Assembly: GCA_036897625.1 (NCBI GenBank)
Contig: JAYMTA010001425.1
Span: 1-20,092 of the forward strand
Length of the DNA: 20,092 nt
From: Pelargonium cotyledonis
Taxonomy: Eukaryota; Streptophyta; Magnoliopsida; Geraniales; Geraniaceae
Direction: 5' to 3'
Every line of letters starts with the position of its first letter. The stretch's first letter is position 1. A program made the position numbers and the translations under genes. The notes beneath the pieces were generated by a model. That model saw nothing but the letters and a program-made list of their open reading frames with translations, did no database searches and was not told the DNA's origin. Shown here piece after piece: positions 1 through 10,727 of this stretch.

Positions 1-364
1 TGTGTCCGGGAAACAACCTCCGGCGTGAGAATTAGTTCTCCACGCAAACAGATTTAATTTATGAAAATGTGAATCGAATCTTCAAAGTTCCTTCAAATGA
101 TGAAGAACACTTTAACATTGATATGAACTCTTGAAGAACACTCAAGAACACTTGAGAGAGTTTTAAGTTCTAGAGAGTAGGTGCTCAAATGATAAAGTGA
201 CTGACCTTTTTTATGTGGGTTGAGGTATGGACAGGCGTGGGGGAAGGTTGTTGCTTGGAGGGGTGAGGACACCCATGGGTGGAGATGCTCCTTTGCTATG
301 AAGAAGATGTCGGAGGAGGGACGCACGTCGGCGAAGAGTGCGCTCCACGGAGGGGGGTGCGTAG

Positions 365-450
365 ACCCAAGATGTTCCTAGGGGCCGAAGATGCTCTCGA
401 CGACCGAAGATGCTACCGACGACAAAAGGTGCTCTCAGGGGACCGAATGT
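365..450. repeat. Degenerate ~19-bp tandem array A
   Basis: About four units follow one another, each built on CCGAAGATGCTNNCGACGA or a worn form of it. Two central units differ at only two positions and the outer units are more diverged, ending in TCAGGGG or CTAGGGG. It lies immediately left of a second array with a different unit. Confidence 0.6.
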
Positions 451-481
451 AGCCCGAGTGATTCGAGCCTTTGGGACTCTG

Positions 482-635
482 GGCCTTTCGGAACCATTAG
501 ACCTTTCGGAGCTATTGGACCCCTCGAGGTCATTGGACCCTTTGGAGCTAATGGTACCCTGTAGGACTACTGGTGCCCTGTAGGACTAGTGGTAGCCTTT
601 GGGATGATGACTCTTTGGAGATGATGACCCTTTCT
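482..635. repeat. 18-19-bp minisatellite array B, about eight units
   Basis: Units can be laid out at 482, 500, 518, 536, 554, 573, 592 and 610, with a partial unit from 627. The core is GACCCTTTGGAGCTATTG, with changes concentrated in the second half. The period is 18 bp in the first four units and 18-19 bp afterwards. No reading frame is preserved across the array. Confidence 0.7.
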
Positions 636-660
636 TCGTCTGACTGGGCGAGCCACGTGT

Positions 661-1194
661 CGATCTTTCATAGGTAAATTTATTTCCGATTTATGGTGAA
701 TCACTAGGGTAAAAGAAAGTGTGAAAATGAATTGTTTCTGATAAAAAAGAAAGAAACTTGAGTATTAGGGGTATAATTGAAATGTATGATGCATTTTATT
801 ATTGATATTGTTATATCAATGGACATGATGAAAAGAAAAAGGCTCACAATTAAAATTGCATATATCTTTGGGCTAGTAAATAATGCATATAAAATGTCTT
901 TATACACTTCTAAAGTATATTATGGTTTGTTATTACAAAAGTTAATAGTAATTATTACTCGATAATAAACTATTTAGTGCAACCGATCGAGGTAGAATAA
1001 ATGAATGTGAATATTCAAAATTATTAAAGTCGATAAGTTTTACCGCTCCTAGCTAGTGTTAACATATACATAAACTTATAGCTAATACTTTACGTATTTA
1101 CATATATAGAAACAAATAAATAATTCTATATATATATGTATTCCCGTTTTTTTTAAAAATAATTTAGTTCACATAAACGTCTAGAATGTAAGCA
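661..1194. other. AT-rich intergenic DNA
   Basis: Low-complexity AT-rich sequence with no gene, RNA or terminal repeats that I can support. The short open frames on both strands near 704-965 overlap each other, have hydrophobic low-complexity translations and are best seen as chance. Confidence 0.5.
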
Positions 1195-1846
1195 TCTATA
1201 CATATACATACTATAAAAGTGGAACAAAAAATAGAGTTTATAATACATATTAGAGCGTCGTGTCATCAATATTTTAGTTTTGACACAAAATTTTGTTTAA
1301 TTATAAATCAACCCCAGTCAGTATAAAAAGACAAAAAAATATAAGGAACAATAAGGTAATTACTAATTAGTTATAAGAAACTTGATATTGAAGAAATCAA
1401 ATAATTTGGGAATCTTAAAAATGGTAAGTAAGAATGTAAACCTAAAATTTGATCGTTATAAATATAAGTTTATGCATAACTATTTTGTATGCAATTAATT
1501 ATTAGGTAGTATTTTTGCTGATAAAAAAAGTGTATGATACAATCTTTTTTGTAATATATATTTTTTTGTTAGTTTGATTCATATTAATTCAATTTTTTTT
1601 GTTGGTTTGATTCATATTTTTGTTGTTGGTGGGTTAGTGTGTGTATGTGTATATGAGTATTGTATGTGTAATCTTATTGTTTTACATATATTTTATTCGT
1701 AATACATATATAATACAATTAATTTTAATTTCGTGTAATGCACAGTTGAGTATGATAATATTTGTATAATAATATGATCAATTTTACAAAATAATAGTAA
1801 TCATGTTTATAATTTTTATCCGTACAACGCACGGGATCTAACCTAG
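1195..1846 (+). mobile_element. Non-autonomous Helitron, 652 bp
   Basis: The left end begins TCTATACATATACATACTAT followed by AAAAGTGG, a form typical of plant Helitron 5' ends. The right end has a short hairpin (CCGT at 1820-1823 pairing with ACGG at 1831-1834) placed nine bases before a terminal CTAG at 1843-1846. The flanking bases are A on the left and T on the right, as expected for Helitron insertion between A and T without target duplication. No Rep/helicase coding is present, so movement would depend on an autonomous relative. Inside, a roughly 24-bp motif containing GTTTGATTCATATT is repeated at 1562-1585 and 1593-1616. Confidence 0.75.
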
Positions 1847-2376
1847 TATTTTAATAAAATCATACCCCTAAATAACATAATATTTCCACGCGCACGTTGA
1901 TTTGTACTAAGTAATTAAACTACTACAATTTTAATATAAATGGAACTTTTTTTTTTTTTGAAGGAAATATAAATGGAACTTGAAAATTTTGGATTCAATG
2001 GAGTTAATGTCAACCAATTATAAAGAATCAAATAAGATAATTGTGATGCAATAATTTCCATCTTTCCACCCCAAAAAAAAAAGAGAGCACAAGATGATTG
2101 TTGTCCCTTGGATTTCGAATTGACCCTACCATACCCGCATGACAAAAAACGGGTTCGATCCAATTGAACTCGAATTCGACTCTTGGGTCCACCACCAAAT
2201 TCCATGGCCCTCCAAAAATATTCCTTATGTAAAAAATGGTCCATAACCACATTTTGATTGTTTCCTTCTTTAGAATTTTGAGAGATCGATGTCGGCTTAT
2301 GTAAACACACTTTGGTTGGAGTCATATATGTATATATTCTTTTTAACTAAACTGACAAATTTACAGTATAATATTA
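1847..2376. other. Intergenic DNA between Helitron and Stowaway
   Basis: No gene is supported. It contains the small poly-T insertion with 16-bp flanking repeats (listed separately) and an isolated B-box-like GGTTCGATCC near 2152, which lacks any surrounding tRNA structure. The minus-strand open frames at 1915-2325 overlap one another and have no recognisable domain. Confidence 0.45.
1933..1981 (-). mobile_element. Tail-only retro-insertion with 16-bp target duplication
   Basis: The 16-bp sequence AATATAAATGGAACTT occurs perfectly at 1933-1948 and again at 1966-1981. Between them lie 17 bases, a run of T followed by GAAGGA. On the minus strand this reads as a short 5' remnant plus an oligo(A) tail between target-site duplications. 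That is what an extremely 5'-truncated LINE or SINE insertion looks like. A replication-slippage origin is possible but would not explain the T run. Confidence 0.5.
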
Positions 2377-2378
2377 TA

Positions 2379-2620
2379 CTCCCTCCGTTTCAAAATGAGT
2401 GTCTTGTTTCAATTGTATTTTTGTCTCAAAATGAATGTTTTGTTTCTTTTTTTAGTAAGTTAGTTATGCATGAATTGTCAATAATACTCTTATAAAAAGT
2501 TAGTTAGAATCTCTCAGCACATGATCATAAAGATACAATAATAAACATATCACATTAACTAACTTCTTTTTAATTTTTCTCAAAATAAAAAGGATGACAC
2601 TCATTTTGAAACGGAAAGAG
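2379..2620. mobile_element. Stowaway MITE (Tc1/mariner superfamily), 242 bp
   Basis: The left end is CTCCCTCCGTTTCAAAATGA and the reverse complement of the right end is CTCTTTCCGTTTCAAAATGA, with GTGTC following on both sides. The 25-bp terminal inverted repeats therefore differ at only two positions. The element is flanked by TA at 2377-2378 and 2621-2622, the expected dinucleotide target duplication. The interior is AT-rich and non-coding. The terminal sequence matches the well-known plant Stowaway consensus. Nearly intact ends suggest a moderately young insertion. Confidence 0.9.
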
Positions 2621-2622
2621 TA

Positions 2623-3210
2623 AGTAATTTAATGGGTTTTGGTTTGAGAGGACAAGTTGGGCAACAAAGGACGAGAGATTTGAGAAAGACAAGGCAGCGA
2701 GAAATGAGAGGAGGAGAGCAAAAGAGACAGCCAAGAGAGACCATTAAACACAACACCCATTGTTGAATTCTATGTAATGAATAATGACTATTTATTTTGT
2801 CCTTTCTCTTCCTATTACTACCAATATTTATCTATCTATCTATCTATCTAGTACACAATGCATGTTTTGATGGTTGGTTTTAAATGAGTTACTGAGTAAC
2901 CCTCGGTAACACAATTAATTAATTTAACTTGTCGAACTTCAGTGTTGATACACTTGTAAATTAAAAATAAAATAAAAAAATCAGAAAATAGTTTCACAAA
3001 ATTTGAGCCACCCCTGTCAAAGTCAGTAGAAGAGTAAGAGGTACTCAAAATAAAAAAACACTCTCGTTCTAGTATCCGAAGAAACTCAACAATTATTCAA
3101 ATCATTAGATGAACTTAAATTCAATTGGTTCATCAAAGTCACTCTTTTGCTCCATCAAAATTTGACATTGGAGTCCTGTCTCATAAAATACGTTTAATCA
3201 TTTAATCCAA
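2623..3210. other. Intergenic DNA with purine tract and ATCT microsatellite
   Basis: From about 2645 to 2745 the plus strand is strongly purine-rich (many GAGA and AAAG steps). At about 2829-2850 there is a short ATCT repeat. No gene is supported; the minus-strand open frame at 2848-3048 has no recognisable domain. Confidence 0.45.
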
Positions 3211-3565
3211 ACCTCAATGACATGACCTCAATTTTTTATGTCACAAAAAATCTACCGATGATCAAATCACTCGATTTTCAAAGAAGAGAGCATTATAACT
3301 GAATATTGCGACATTAACCTCTAATGTCGCATCTTCAACTCAATTATTTGTTACCTCGATGATTAAAAGATGCTCTACCAGATCTCAATGCAACGACATT
3401 AACCCTCCAATAGTGCAGTTGATTAGCTAGATTGTTCATTTCTTCGATGATCGGAGAATGCTCCATCAAACCTCATTGACGTGGCCTCAATTAAACTCTT
3501 ATGTCGCAGCCTTAGTTCAATTACTCAACCTCTGGTAATAGAAGAATTCTCGATCATGCACCCAT
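3211..3565. repeat. Worn ~90-bp tandem repeat, about four units
   Basis: Four successive stretches (about 3211-3303, 3304-3383, 3384-3470, 3471-3564) share an order of motifs: a CCTCAATGACGTGGCCTCAA-like start, then an ATGTCGCA-like word, TTCAATTA, and a TCGATGATC/AGATGCTC-like end. Units are much diverged and differ in length. They sit inside the LTR-like stretch. Confidence 0.4.
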
Positions 3566-4226
3566 GTTGTGGCCTTACTTTTCATTGTTGTGGTCTTTGC
3601 ACAAACTTTTGTGCTCTTCGCTCAAAGTCTGATTATTGTGGCCATCGTCCCTACAAACGTCAATAAGAATATATAGCATCATGAAAAAACAAAAGGCTCT
3701 TAACAAATACCCCTCACAAGAACTGCCACAAGTCACCCAAGAAGGGCCACAATACTTAACCTCGATCCACAAGAGGTTATTGACTCGCTTCACTTGGTGA
3801 TCACTTGACCAAGATCCTCGCCCCATCGTGACATCACCAAGACATCTTGCTATACTTGGAGGCAAAGACGCTACTCAATACAATAGAGGCTCTTAGGAGT
3901 TTTGACCCCAGGCCTCATCAGGACAAAATAACCAAGACATCTAGCCTGGCGTGTTCGGGACAGTAGAACCCAATTCTCGAATGAGCATGAAGCGGCCTAC
4001 ATGTTGTCAAGAACCAACCACACATCAACATGTGTAGGAAATATTTGTAAGTATAAATAATTATCCTTAGTAACTATGAGAGGAAAGATTCACACTTTGA
4101 GTCATCAATGCTTTTAATTCCTTTCTCTCTCCATAAACGCTCTCTAATTTTGTACTTTTCAGGTGAGATTCTTACACTCAAGTCGGAGGTGGTGTCTTGG
4201 AAACACATTCGTGAACGTTGTTAACA
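3211..4226 (+). mobile_element. Decayed LTR-retrotransposon-like stretch (possible solo LTR)
   Basis: The right part (about 4045-4226) has the order seen at plant LTR ends: a TATA-like GTATAAATA, a pyrimidine-rich CTCTCT segment, and then a CTCAAGTCGGAGG motif resembling the ACTTGAGCGTCGGAG motif common near the ends of plant Gypsy LTRs. No gag or pol coding is visible and no matching second LTR or clear target duplication is found. The left border is uncertain and was placed at the start of a worn tandem repeat. I treat it as an old, broken fossil; the family is not established. Confidence 0.35.
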
Positions 4227-6360
4227 GTGTGCTATATCGAGTGTGCTATATCATGCATGCTACATGTTCATTACTATTTTTTATAAGCAACGAGACACCA
4301 AACCTATAAAGGCCAATGTTTCTCACCCCTTTAGTGAGAAGTGTCACCCTTGTTAGTTGTTAGTTCTCCTCTTAACCACATAAATCTCACCGCATACCGT
4401 CGGCAAGGAGACTAGAAAGTGAGACCTCAAAGAAAAGTTAAAGTGCATCAACCGACCCAACATGTCTTAGTTACATATTCATTACTAAGATCTCAAAAAC
4501 TACCGTGAGGATAGCTTATTACTAAAAATAATCATTAACACGTGGACAAAAAGATAAACACTCTCTCATACGTCGAAGTTGAACAAATCAAAATTGACAT
4601 ATCAAGACTCATTGAAAGTCGTTGGAAATGGTTGTGACTTTTGACCCTTAAATCTTAATCCATTTGATTTATTCTTTTGGTCTAGACTATGAGATTCTTG
4701 AGCGGGTCCGCAAACTCGCGGTTGATTTTCATACGAGTGAAAAAAGAAAATTAGTTATCATATTATGAGAAGTTATATATATTGAGTGGGCACCAACTTG
4801 TAACATCACACAATAATAATTGAGTGCCTTAGGGGATCCATCAACTTTTGAAGCCTAACATTATATTCATCTTCCCTCGTGAACCCAAAAATTGATAAGT
4901 CACCATCAGACGACCAATATCAACTTATATTTGACAGTAACATGTGCTGTTCCACACACAAATAATCCTCTATTATTTGCCAAGTAAATTATATGTACTA
5001 GATTTAATTATTTCTAAACATTGTTTTAGTATTAGTAGGTTTGGAGGTCCCTACCATTATGCTTATTCATGATTTCACATATAAGATGCTTGATTTGGTT
5101 CTTTAAATAAAATAGATTTTTGAACTTTAAAGGTAAGTTTTCCCAACAAATCTTCAACCAAATCACACATATTTGTTTGGCTCATTTGTATTCTTTTTCT
5201 AGTTAGTATTCTATTTTGTGGTGATGATGATTATATTAATTAGTAGTGCTTGAATTTGAATAAAGAAAAATATCATTACACACCAAACCAATAATAGTGA
5301 GGGTAGCTTGTATCCCAAAAATGAAATTCTCAACCAAATTACACCTAACCAACAATACGGTAACAAGAATAAACATTAAATTTGGCTTGATCTAATATAA
5401 GAATATGCTACTTTATATTTAAATTATATTCATAATTATTAGCGGGTTTGTAAGACCGCGACTGATCCTGAAAGGAATGAGGGGAAAAAACAGCATGTCG
5501 TGTCTATCAATAGAGAATTCTATGACTTTTGTGAGCGATAGAAATAAAAATAGAATAAAATAAAGTATTCTGTTTATTCAATTTTTTATAACTCTTGTTT
5601 GAAATTAAATGTTCTTCACCTACTTAAAAAAAAATCTTTACCTAAATTTTATTGCCTGTATTCGCACGTTAACGAATGAAGTTATAAACTAATTCACTCA
5701 TTCTTTTTTAAATATAAAATAGATTACCATATTCAAAGGGTTAATGTTGTTTTAATTTGTTAAAAGATATCGCGACTTAATTTGATAAGTTATTGCTTTG
5801 GAGCAACATATTGTTACTTGTAAGAGTTATTTGCAAGATTCACGTATCATGAGACTCTGCAATTGGTAAATTATTTAGAAGATTAATACAACCCTTCAAG
5901 TATATAATTATACAAGCCCCATGTAAAAAATAGAACAATATAAACAAGAAAATCATTGGAAAAAATATACGTAAGAGATAACTGACATACAATACTCTCT
6001 CTTACTATCAACTCTTCTGCTTCAATAAAATATGATTCAACGTCCAAACTCGGTAAACGATTGTAGGCTATAGCTATAACAAGTCACTAACATATGAACA
6101 TGTAAGTAGAAGAACTGTCTTCTTACCGATCGAGTGTGCAATAAGATTATAGAAATTTACGATCACATAATTTAGAAGATAAAGACAAATCCTCTTATAT
6201 TCGACAAAAAAGAGTCATATAATGACAGTCAAATAATGCATGTATAGTAGAGTCCAAGCTTCAAAAATAAAAATAGGACCAGTAACTAAACCCCCAAGAA
6301 ATATGCTACTAATAATACAAATAAAACAATAGGACCACTAGACCACTCAAAAACACCGAA
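4227..6360. other. Long AT-rich gene-free region
   Basis: No coding region, tRNA or rRNA gene is supported here. Near 4227-4255 the 12-mer GTGTGCTATATC is repeated twice in tandem. A SINE tail fragment lies at 4679-4730 (listed separately). At 5441-5466 AGCGGGTTTGTAAGACCGCG followed by ACTGAT weakly resembles the same SINE tail, but the match is too short to call. Confidence 0.45.
4679..4730 (-). mobile_element. Fragment of SINE 3' region
   Basis: The stretch GGTCTA...ATGAGATTCTTGAGCGGGTCCGCAAACTCGCGGTTGAT matches positions 10730-10778 of the complete SINE further right, with about seven mismatches over 50 bases. The tRNA-like head is absent, so this is a truncated or decayed copy of the same family, in the same orientation (head would be to the right). 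Confidence 0.6.
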
Positions 6361-6364
6361 ACTT

Positions 6365-6587
6365 ATCCGAACCGGTCCGGTCCGGTCCGGTTCATTACCT
6401 GGCGGGAATTTAACTGTCACTCCTCCGAACCGGATCACCAGAATTATAACAAAAGACAAACTGAAACACTAGCAGCAACGGTTAAAAATCCCGAAGGCGA
6501 AAAAAACCCAATCCTCTCCCTCTTGGTCCTCATTTCTCTCGTCTCCGAAAGAATGTTATTGAAGCTTCTGCTTCTCTCACTCCAGCA
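6365..6587 (+). promoter_or_regulatory. Promoter and 5' leader of the LIN-like gene
   Basis: Four perfect CCGGT units lie at 6372-6391. A TGGCGGGAA stretch at 6400-6408, whose reverse complement TTCCCGCC fits the E2F consensus TTSSCGSS, lies about 180 bp upstream of the ATG. The leader is pyrimidine-rich (CTCTCCCTCTTGG), as is common in plant 5' UTRs. The transcription start is not determined; a TATA-like AATTATAACA at 6442-6451 would fit a start near 6475. Confidence 0.45.
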
Positions 6588-9500
6588 ATGGCTTCCTTGC
6601 AAGAACTGCTCTCCAAGCAAGGATTCGATGATATCAAGAAACCCAAAACCCGAAACAAGAGACTGATCAAGCCCAGAGACAGGCTCGCGCCGGACGATTC
6701 CATAGCTCTCCCCATCTACATCTGCCATGGTCGGAGGAGCTTAGATTCCTCCGGGAAGAGGGCCTCCGGCGCTCGAGCCGGCTCCTCGGCTCTCTCTTCC
6801 AATAGGGTCGGCTCCGGTTCGGAGAGATCGAACTTGATTTCTCAGTCAATTAGGGGAGACGAGCCGGCGATCGACGAAATCGCAATCCGAGCAGTGGTTT
6901 CGATTCTCAGCGGGTACATTGGGAGGTACTTGAGAGACGAAGAATTCCGAGTAATTGTTCGGGAAAAGTACAATTCTTGTTTGGCCAAGGGTTTGGATAG
7001 CAGTAATCGAGTTTTGCAGAACATGGAATTGGGGATTCGGAGCATTGAGAAGCTGGTGGTGGATCCAGGGACCACGAGGAAGGAGCTGAGGTTGAAGACG
7101 CTTCGCAATTCTATTGAATTACTGACTATTGTTGCTTCCCTGAACTCGAAAAAGTCTAGAAATGGCTCCACTTGTGGCACACCCAACTGCCATCTCTCTG
7201 CTTGTGCTCAGCTCTACTTGTCGATTGTCTATAAGCTCGAGAAGAATGATCGGATATCGGCAAGGCATTTGCTTCAGGTGTTCTGTGATGCTCCGTTTCT
7301 GGCTCGAACCCATTTGCTGCCTGAGCTCTGGGAGCATTTGTTTCTTCCCCACCTTCTTCATCTCAAGGTGTGGTATACTAAGGAGCTCGAGACTCTTCTC
7401 AGCTCCGGCTATGGCGAGAAGGAGAGAGAGAAGCAAATGAAGATCCTGAGCAGATTGTACAATGAGCATTTGGATTTGGGAACTACCCAGTTTGCTCTTT
7501 ACTACAAGGATTGGCTCAAAGTTGGAGCCAAAGCACCTGCTATTCCTAATGTGCCTTTGCCATCAAGACCTAGCTTCGGAGCCTCGAGGAGGAGATCATC
7601 TGATTCTTATGCTTCTAATTCCTCCATTAATAGGAATTTGTGAGTTGTGTTTTTTATTTTATTTTATACCTGTCATCAATTCTTTGTTTTTCAGGTCATG
7701 TCTGCAAAGTGTTTGATGTTATGCCTGTTAGGTACAGTCCATGTTGATTTGTGTGCTTTTGGTTAATAATTGCCTCCATCACATCAGGTATAGAGCTGTC
7801 TTCGGTCCCACTTCTGAGCGGCACTCTATGGACCTCGACAGCCAGAATGGTGCTTCAGTTGGTACTTGGGGTTTGGAGGAAGAAGAAAAGGTCTCTTTAG
7901 ATGAAAATAGCTACAAAGTTTGTAATTATGCTCATGTGAGTAACTCTGCCTCCATCCAGAAACTGCACTCTTTTTTACAGCTTTGCATAAAATGGGACTG
8001 TTTCATTGATGTTTTGTGATTCATTTATTGACTTGAAGGAAAAACGGGGCTCTCATAGGAGATCATCGTTCCAAAGTTACAGCAAGCCACAGGCTGGGTT
8101 GTGGCCTGAGACACAGAAGTCAAGCTATCTTCGGTTCTTTGGCTGCCAGGGTGTCCCGACAGAATGCTTGGTCGATGGTAGTTCAACTAGAAGAGAAGAT
8201 GTTGACCGCCTTTTTACTAGTGATGTAAGTAGAGCGATTACTACTCTTTGCTCCTCGGAGATTCTAAGTGACTGTGAATCAGCGATTCGTGTGATCACGA
8301 GAGCTTGGTTGGATCACTCACATGGTGATCCCATGGTTGAAAGTGCATTACTGAAAGCTGCTGTAATTGAGGGGATGCTTGAGGTTTTGTTTGCCTCCAA
8401 TAACGATGAAATTTTAGAATTAGTAATATCAATTTTAGCAGAATTCGTAAAAAGGAAAGAAGTAAATAAACAGATAATATTGAATTCAGATCCTCAACTT
8501 GAGATCTTCATAAGACTTCTAAAAAGTAGTAGTCTGTTTTTAAAAGCCGCTGTTTTGCTTCACCTGTTGAAGCCTAAGGCGAAGCAAATGATCTCTATTG
8601 AGTGGGTACCACTAATCCTTCGAGTTCTAGAGTTTGGGGACCAGCTGCAGACTTTATTCACTGTAAGGTGCAGCCCTCAAGAGGCGGCACTGTACTTCCT
8701 AGACCAACTTCTAACTGGATTTGATGAGGATAGGAATTTAGAAAACGCAAGACAAGTTGTTTCGGTTGGGGGTTTGAATTTGCTGGTGAAAAGAATTGAG
8801 GTCGGAAATACGCACGAGAGGAACACTGCTGCTTTGATCATTTCCTGCTGTATAAGAGCTGATGGGAGCTGTCGAAACTACTTAGCAGACAATTTGAACA
8901 AGGCTTCTATTCTGGAACTTATTGTTCTGCAGATGCAGATGAGTACTTCCAATAAGAGTGCTTTCTCATTACTAACGGAGTTAATGTGCCTTAATCGGTA
9001 AGTGATCACTTATTTTCCTTATTACATTTCTTGTTCACTTTAAAGTTAAATGTGTTTCCTGATAATCCAAGGGGAACTTGCCAGGAGATCACAGATCACC
9101 AAATTCTTATACGGACTGAAAAACTCATGGGATGGTGTGAATATCATGCAAATCTTGTTTACTTATATCCAGAAAGCTATACCAGAAGAACGTCCATTGG
9201 TCGCATCAATTTTATTACAGCTTGATCTTCTGGTAAGTTCTGTTCTGTTTTCTTTTGGTTTGAATTTAGAAATCACGCTCCACTTGGTCACCAAATAATA
9301 AAGATAATTAGTGTGAATTCCAAATTAGCATCTCTATTTTCTTGCTTAAAATATTTTTAGTTTTAGAATGTTGATATGGAGTAGCAGTTATGTTTCAGGG
9401 TGAACCTCTGAAGAGTAGTGTATATAGAGAAGAAGCAATTGAGGCAATTATAACATCTTTGGATTGCCAAACTTGTAATGAAAAGATTCAAGAACAATCT

Positions 9501-10349
9501 GCAAGAGCTCTCCTGATTCTTGGAGGCCATTTTACTTACACTGGCGAGGCAGCAGTAGAGAAATGGATGCTTCAAAAAGCTGGTTTTGATGAGAGCTCGG
9601 AGGATTTGATGCACAGCAAAGAAATTGTCATCAATGGTTTCACACTCTCGGTAAGCATATCTAGTTCCTTCTAGAACCAGAAAATTGACCTCTCACTCTA
9701 TAGTGTCTAGCTTTCTAATAGATTTACAGTGGAGGCATCTGTTGATAGATTGATTTACATGCCACTTTTGTTCAACTAGAACGAAGAGGAAGAAGCAGCG
9801 GAAAATTGGCAAAGGAAGGCAGCGATTGTGTTGCTCAACAGCGGAAACAAAAGACTCTTGGAAGCTCTATCAAATTGCATGGCTAATGGCATTCCAAGAT
9901 TAGCCCGAGCAAGCCTTGCAAGCGTTGCTTGGATAAGCTACTTTCTCCATTCATTTGGAGACGACAAGTTCAGGTCCATGGCGTGCTCAGTACTGATGCC
10001 ACGATTGCTTGAATCATTGAACTACGATAAACATCTCGAGGAAAGAGTGCTTGCATCATATTCGTTGCTGAGTCTAGTGAAGAGTTCAGGTACGGTATAT
10101 CTAACGAGTAACGAGAGACAATGAGAAGTGTTGTTTATAAAAACTCGTGCATTTGATGCTAACTACGGATCTTTTTTGTGAAATTATATGAATGCAGAAT
10201 GTGTGAGCATGTTGTCATCATTTGTGGATAACGAAACAGTCGGGCGTCTCCGGAACCTCTCCCTTGTAACATGGACAGCTACAGAACTTATTTCCATAGC
10301 CAAATGCAGTTCACTTCATCAATATGCAGAGCTAAACACCACACATTAG
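6588..10349 (+). CDS. LIN-family ARM-repeat protein (named putative E3 ligase LIN), no U-box
   Basis: Seven exons: 6588-7639, 7788-7935, 8039-8997, 9085-9232, 9399-9650, 9780-10089 and 10198-10349. All introns are GT-AG, 87-166 bp, and phases agree at every junction. The product has 1006 residues. Residues 1-80 are basic and disordered. Residues about 90-330 match the conserved N-terminal domain of plant LIN/CERBERUS proteins (for example HLLPELWEHLFLPHLLHLK). Residues about 330-450 are Ser-rich, and the rest is helical, ARM-like. Canonical LIN proteins also carry a U-box and C-terminal WD40 repeats; I see neither, so ubiquitin-ligase activity is doubtful even though homologues are annotated that way. 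LIN members act in root nodule infection in legumes; the role of this short class is unclear. The start is chosen because the ATG has G at -3 and +4 and the frame is open from it. The gene reads as intact. Confidence 0.88.
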
Positions 10350-10715
10350 TTGGCGAAGACCAACTATCATCGGAGCAATTGACTTCAAGTGTTTGCTCCT
10401 CCAGAGTTCTCAAGTTTGAGCCTCGGTTCGTATGCTTTCTTATAAAAAAACATTAGGTGGCAAAGAAATGCAAGAAACCAATAGTTCATGTCTTTGTTCT
10501 GTTTTGTCCCTCTCTAAAATAGGTTGTATTATGTTGTATGTATACCAGATTGTTTGAATGTGATTTTTGTAAAGCATAGTGCTATGTATTTTTAGTGGAA
10601 AGTGATAATATTTTGAAGTTCCATTTCCTCAAATGCTTCTAAAATACACAGTATCAAACTAGTCTCTTTGTGTTACTGTTTGTTACCATCTTGAAGCAAT
10701 TACAATCTCAGGAAC
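10350..10715. other. 3' UTR and flank of the LIN-like gene
   Basis: The 3' UTR runs into T-rich sequence (TTGTATTATGTTGTATGTAT near 10525), a usual plant far-upstream polyadenylation context. No AATAAA hexamer is seen, so the cleavage site is not fixed. No other gene is supported. Confidence 0.45.
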
Positions 10716-10727
10716 AAATTAAGTTTT

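Larger units (their letters stand above)
1..660. repeat. GC-richer repetitive segment, family unassigned
   Basis: This block is clearly richer in G and C than the AT-rich DNA to its right and no convincing protein can be read from it. It contains two adjacent short-period tandem arrays, listed separately. The general look (purine/pyrimidine-biased, GC-rich, no gene) is that of a transposon fragment cut by the window edge. I cannot name the family, because no terminal repeat or target duplication is visible. The open frame on the minus strand at 93-326 has no recognisable domain. Confidence 0.4.

Noticed and set aside
2152-2161. GGTTCGATCC, an exact tRNA B-box word
   Set aside because: No A-box at the proper distance and no acceptor or anticodon stem could be formed around it.
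3481-3865. Open frames on both strands (61 and 96 residues)
   Set aside because: They overlap in opposite directions inside the LTR-like repeat stretch and show no domain or codon signal.
5441-5466. Third copy of the SINE tail
   Set aside because: Only about 26 bases align with several mismatches and the flanks do not follow the family sequence; too weak to call.
7119-7469. Minus-strand and alternative-frame ORFs over exon 1 of the LIN-like gene
   Set aside because: Shadows of a strongly supported coding exon.
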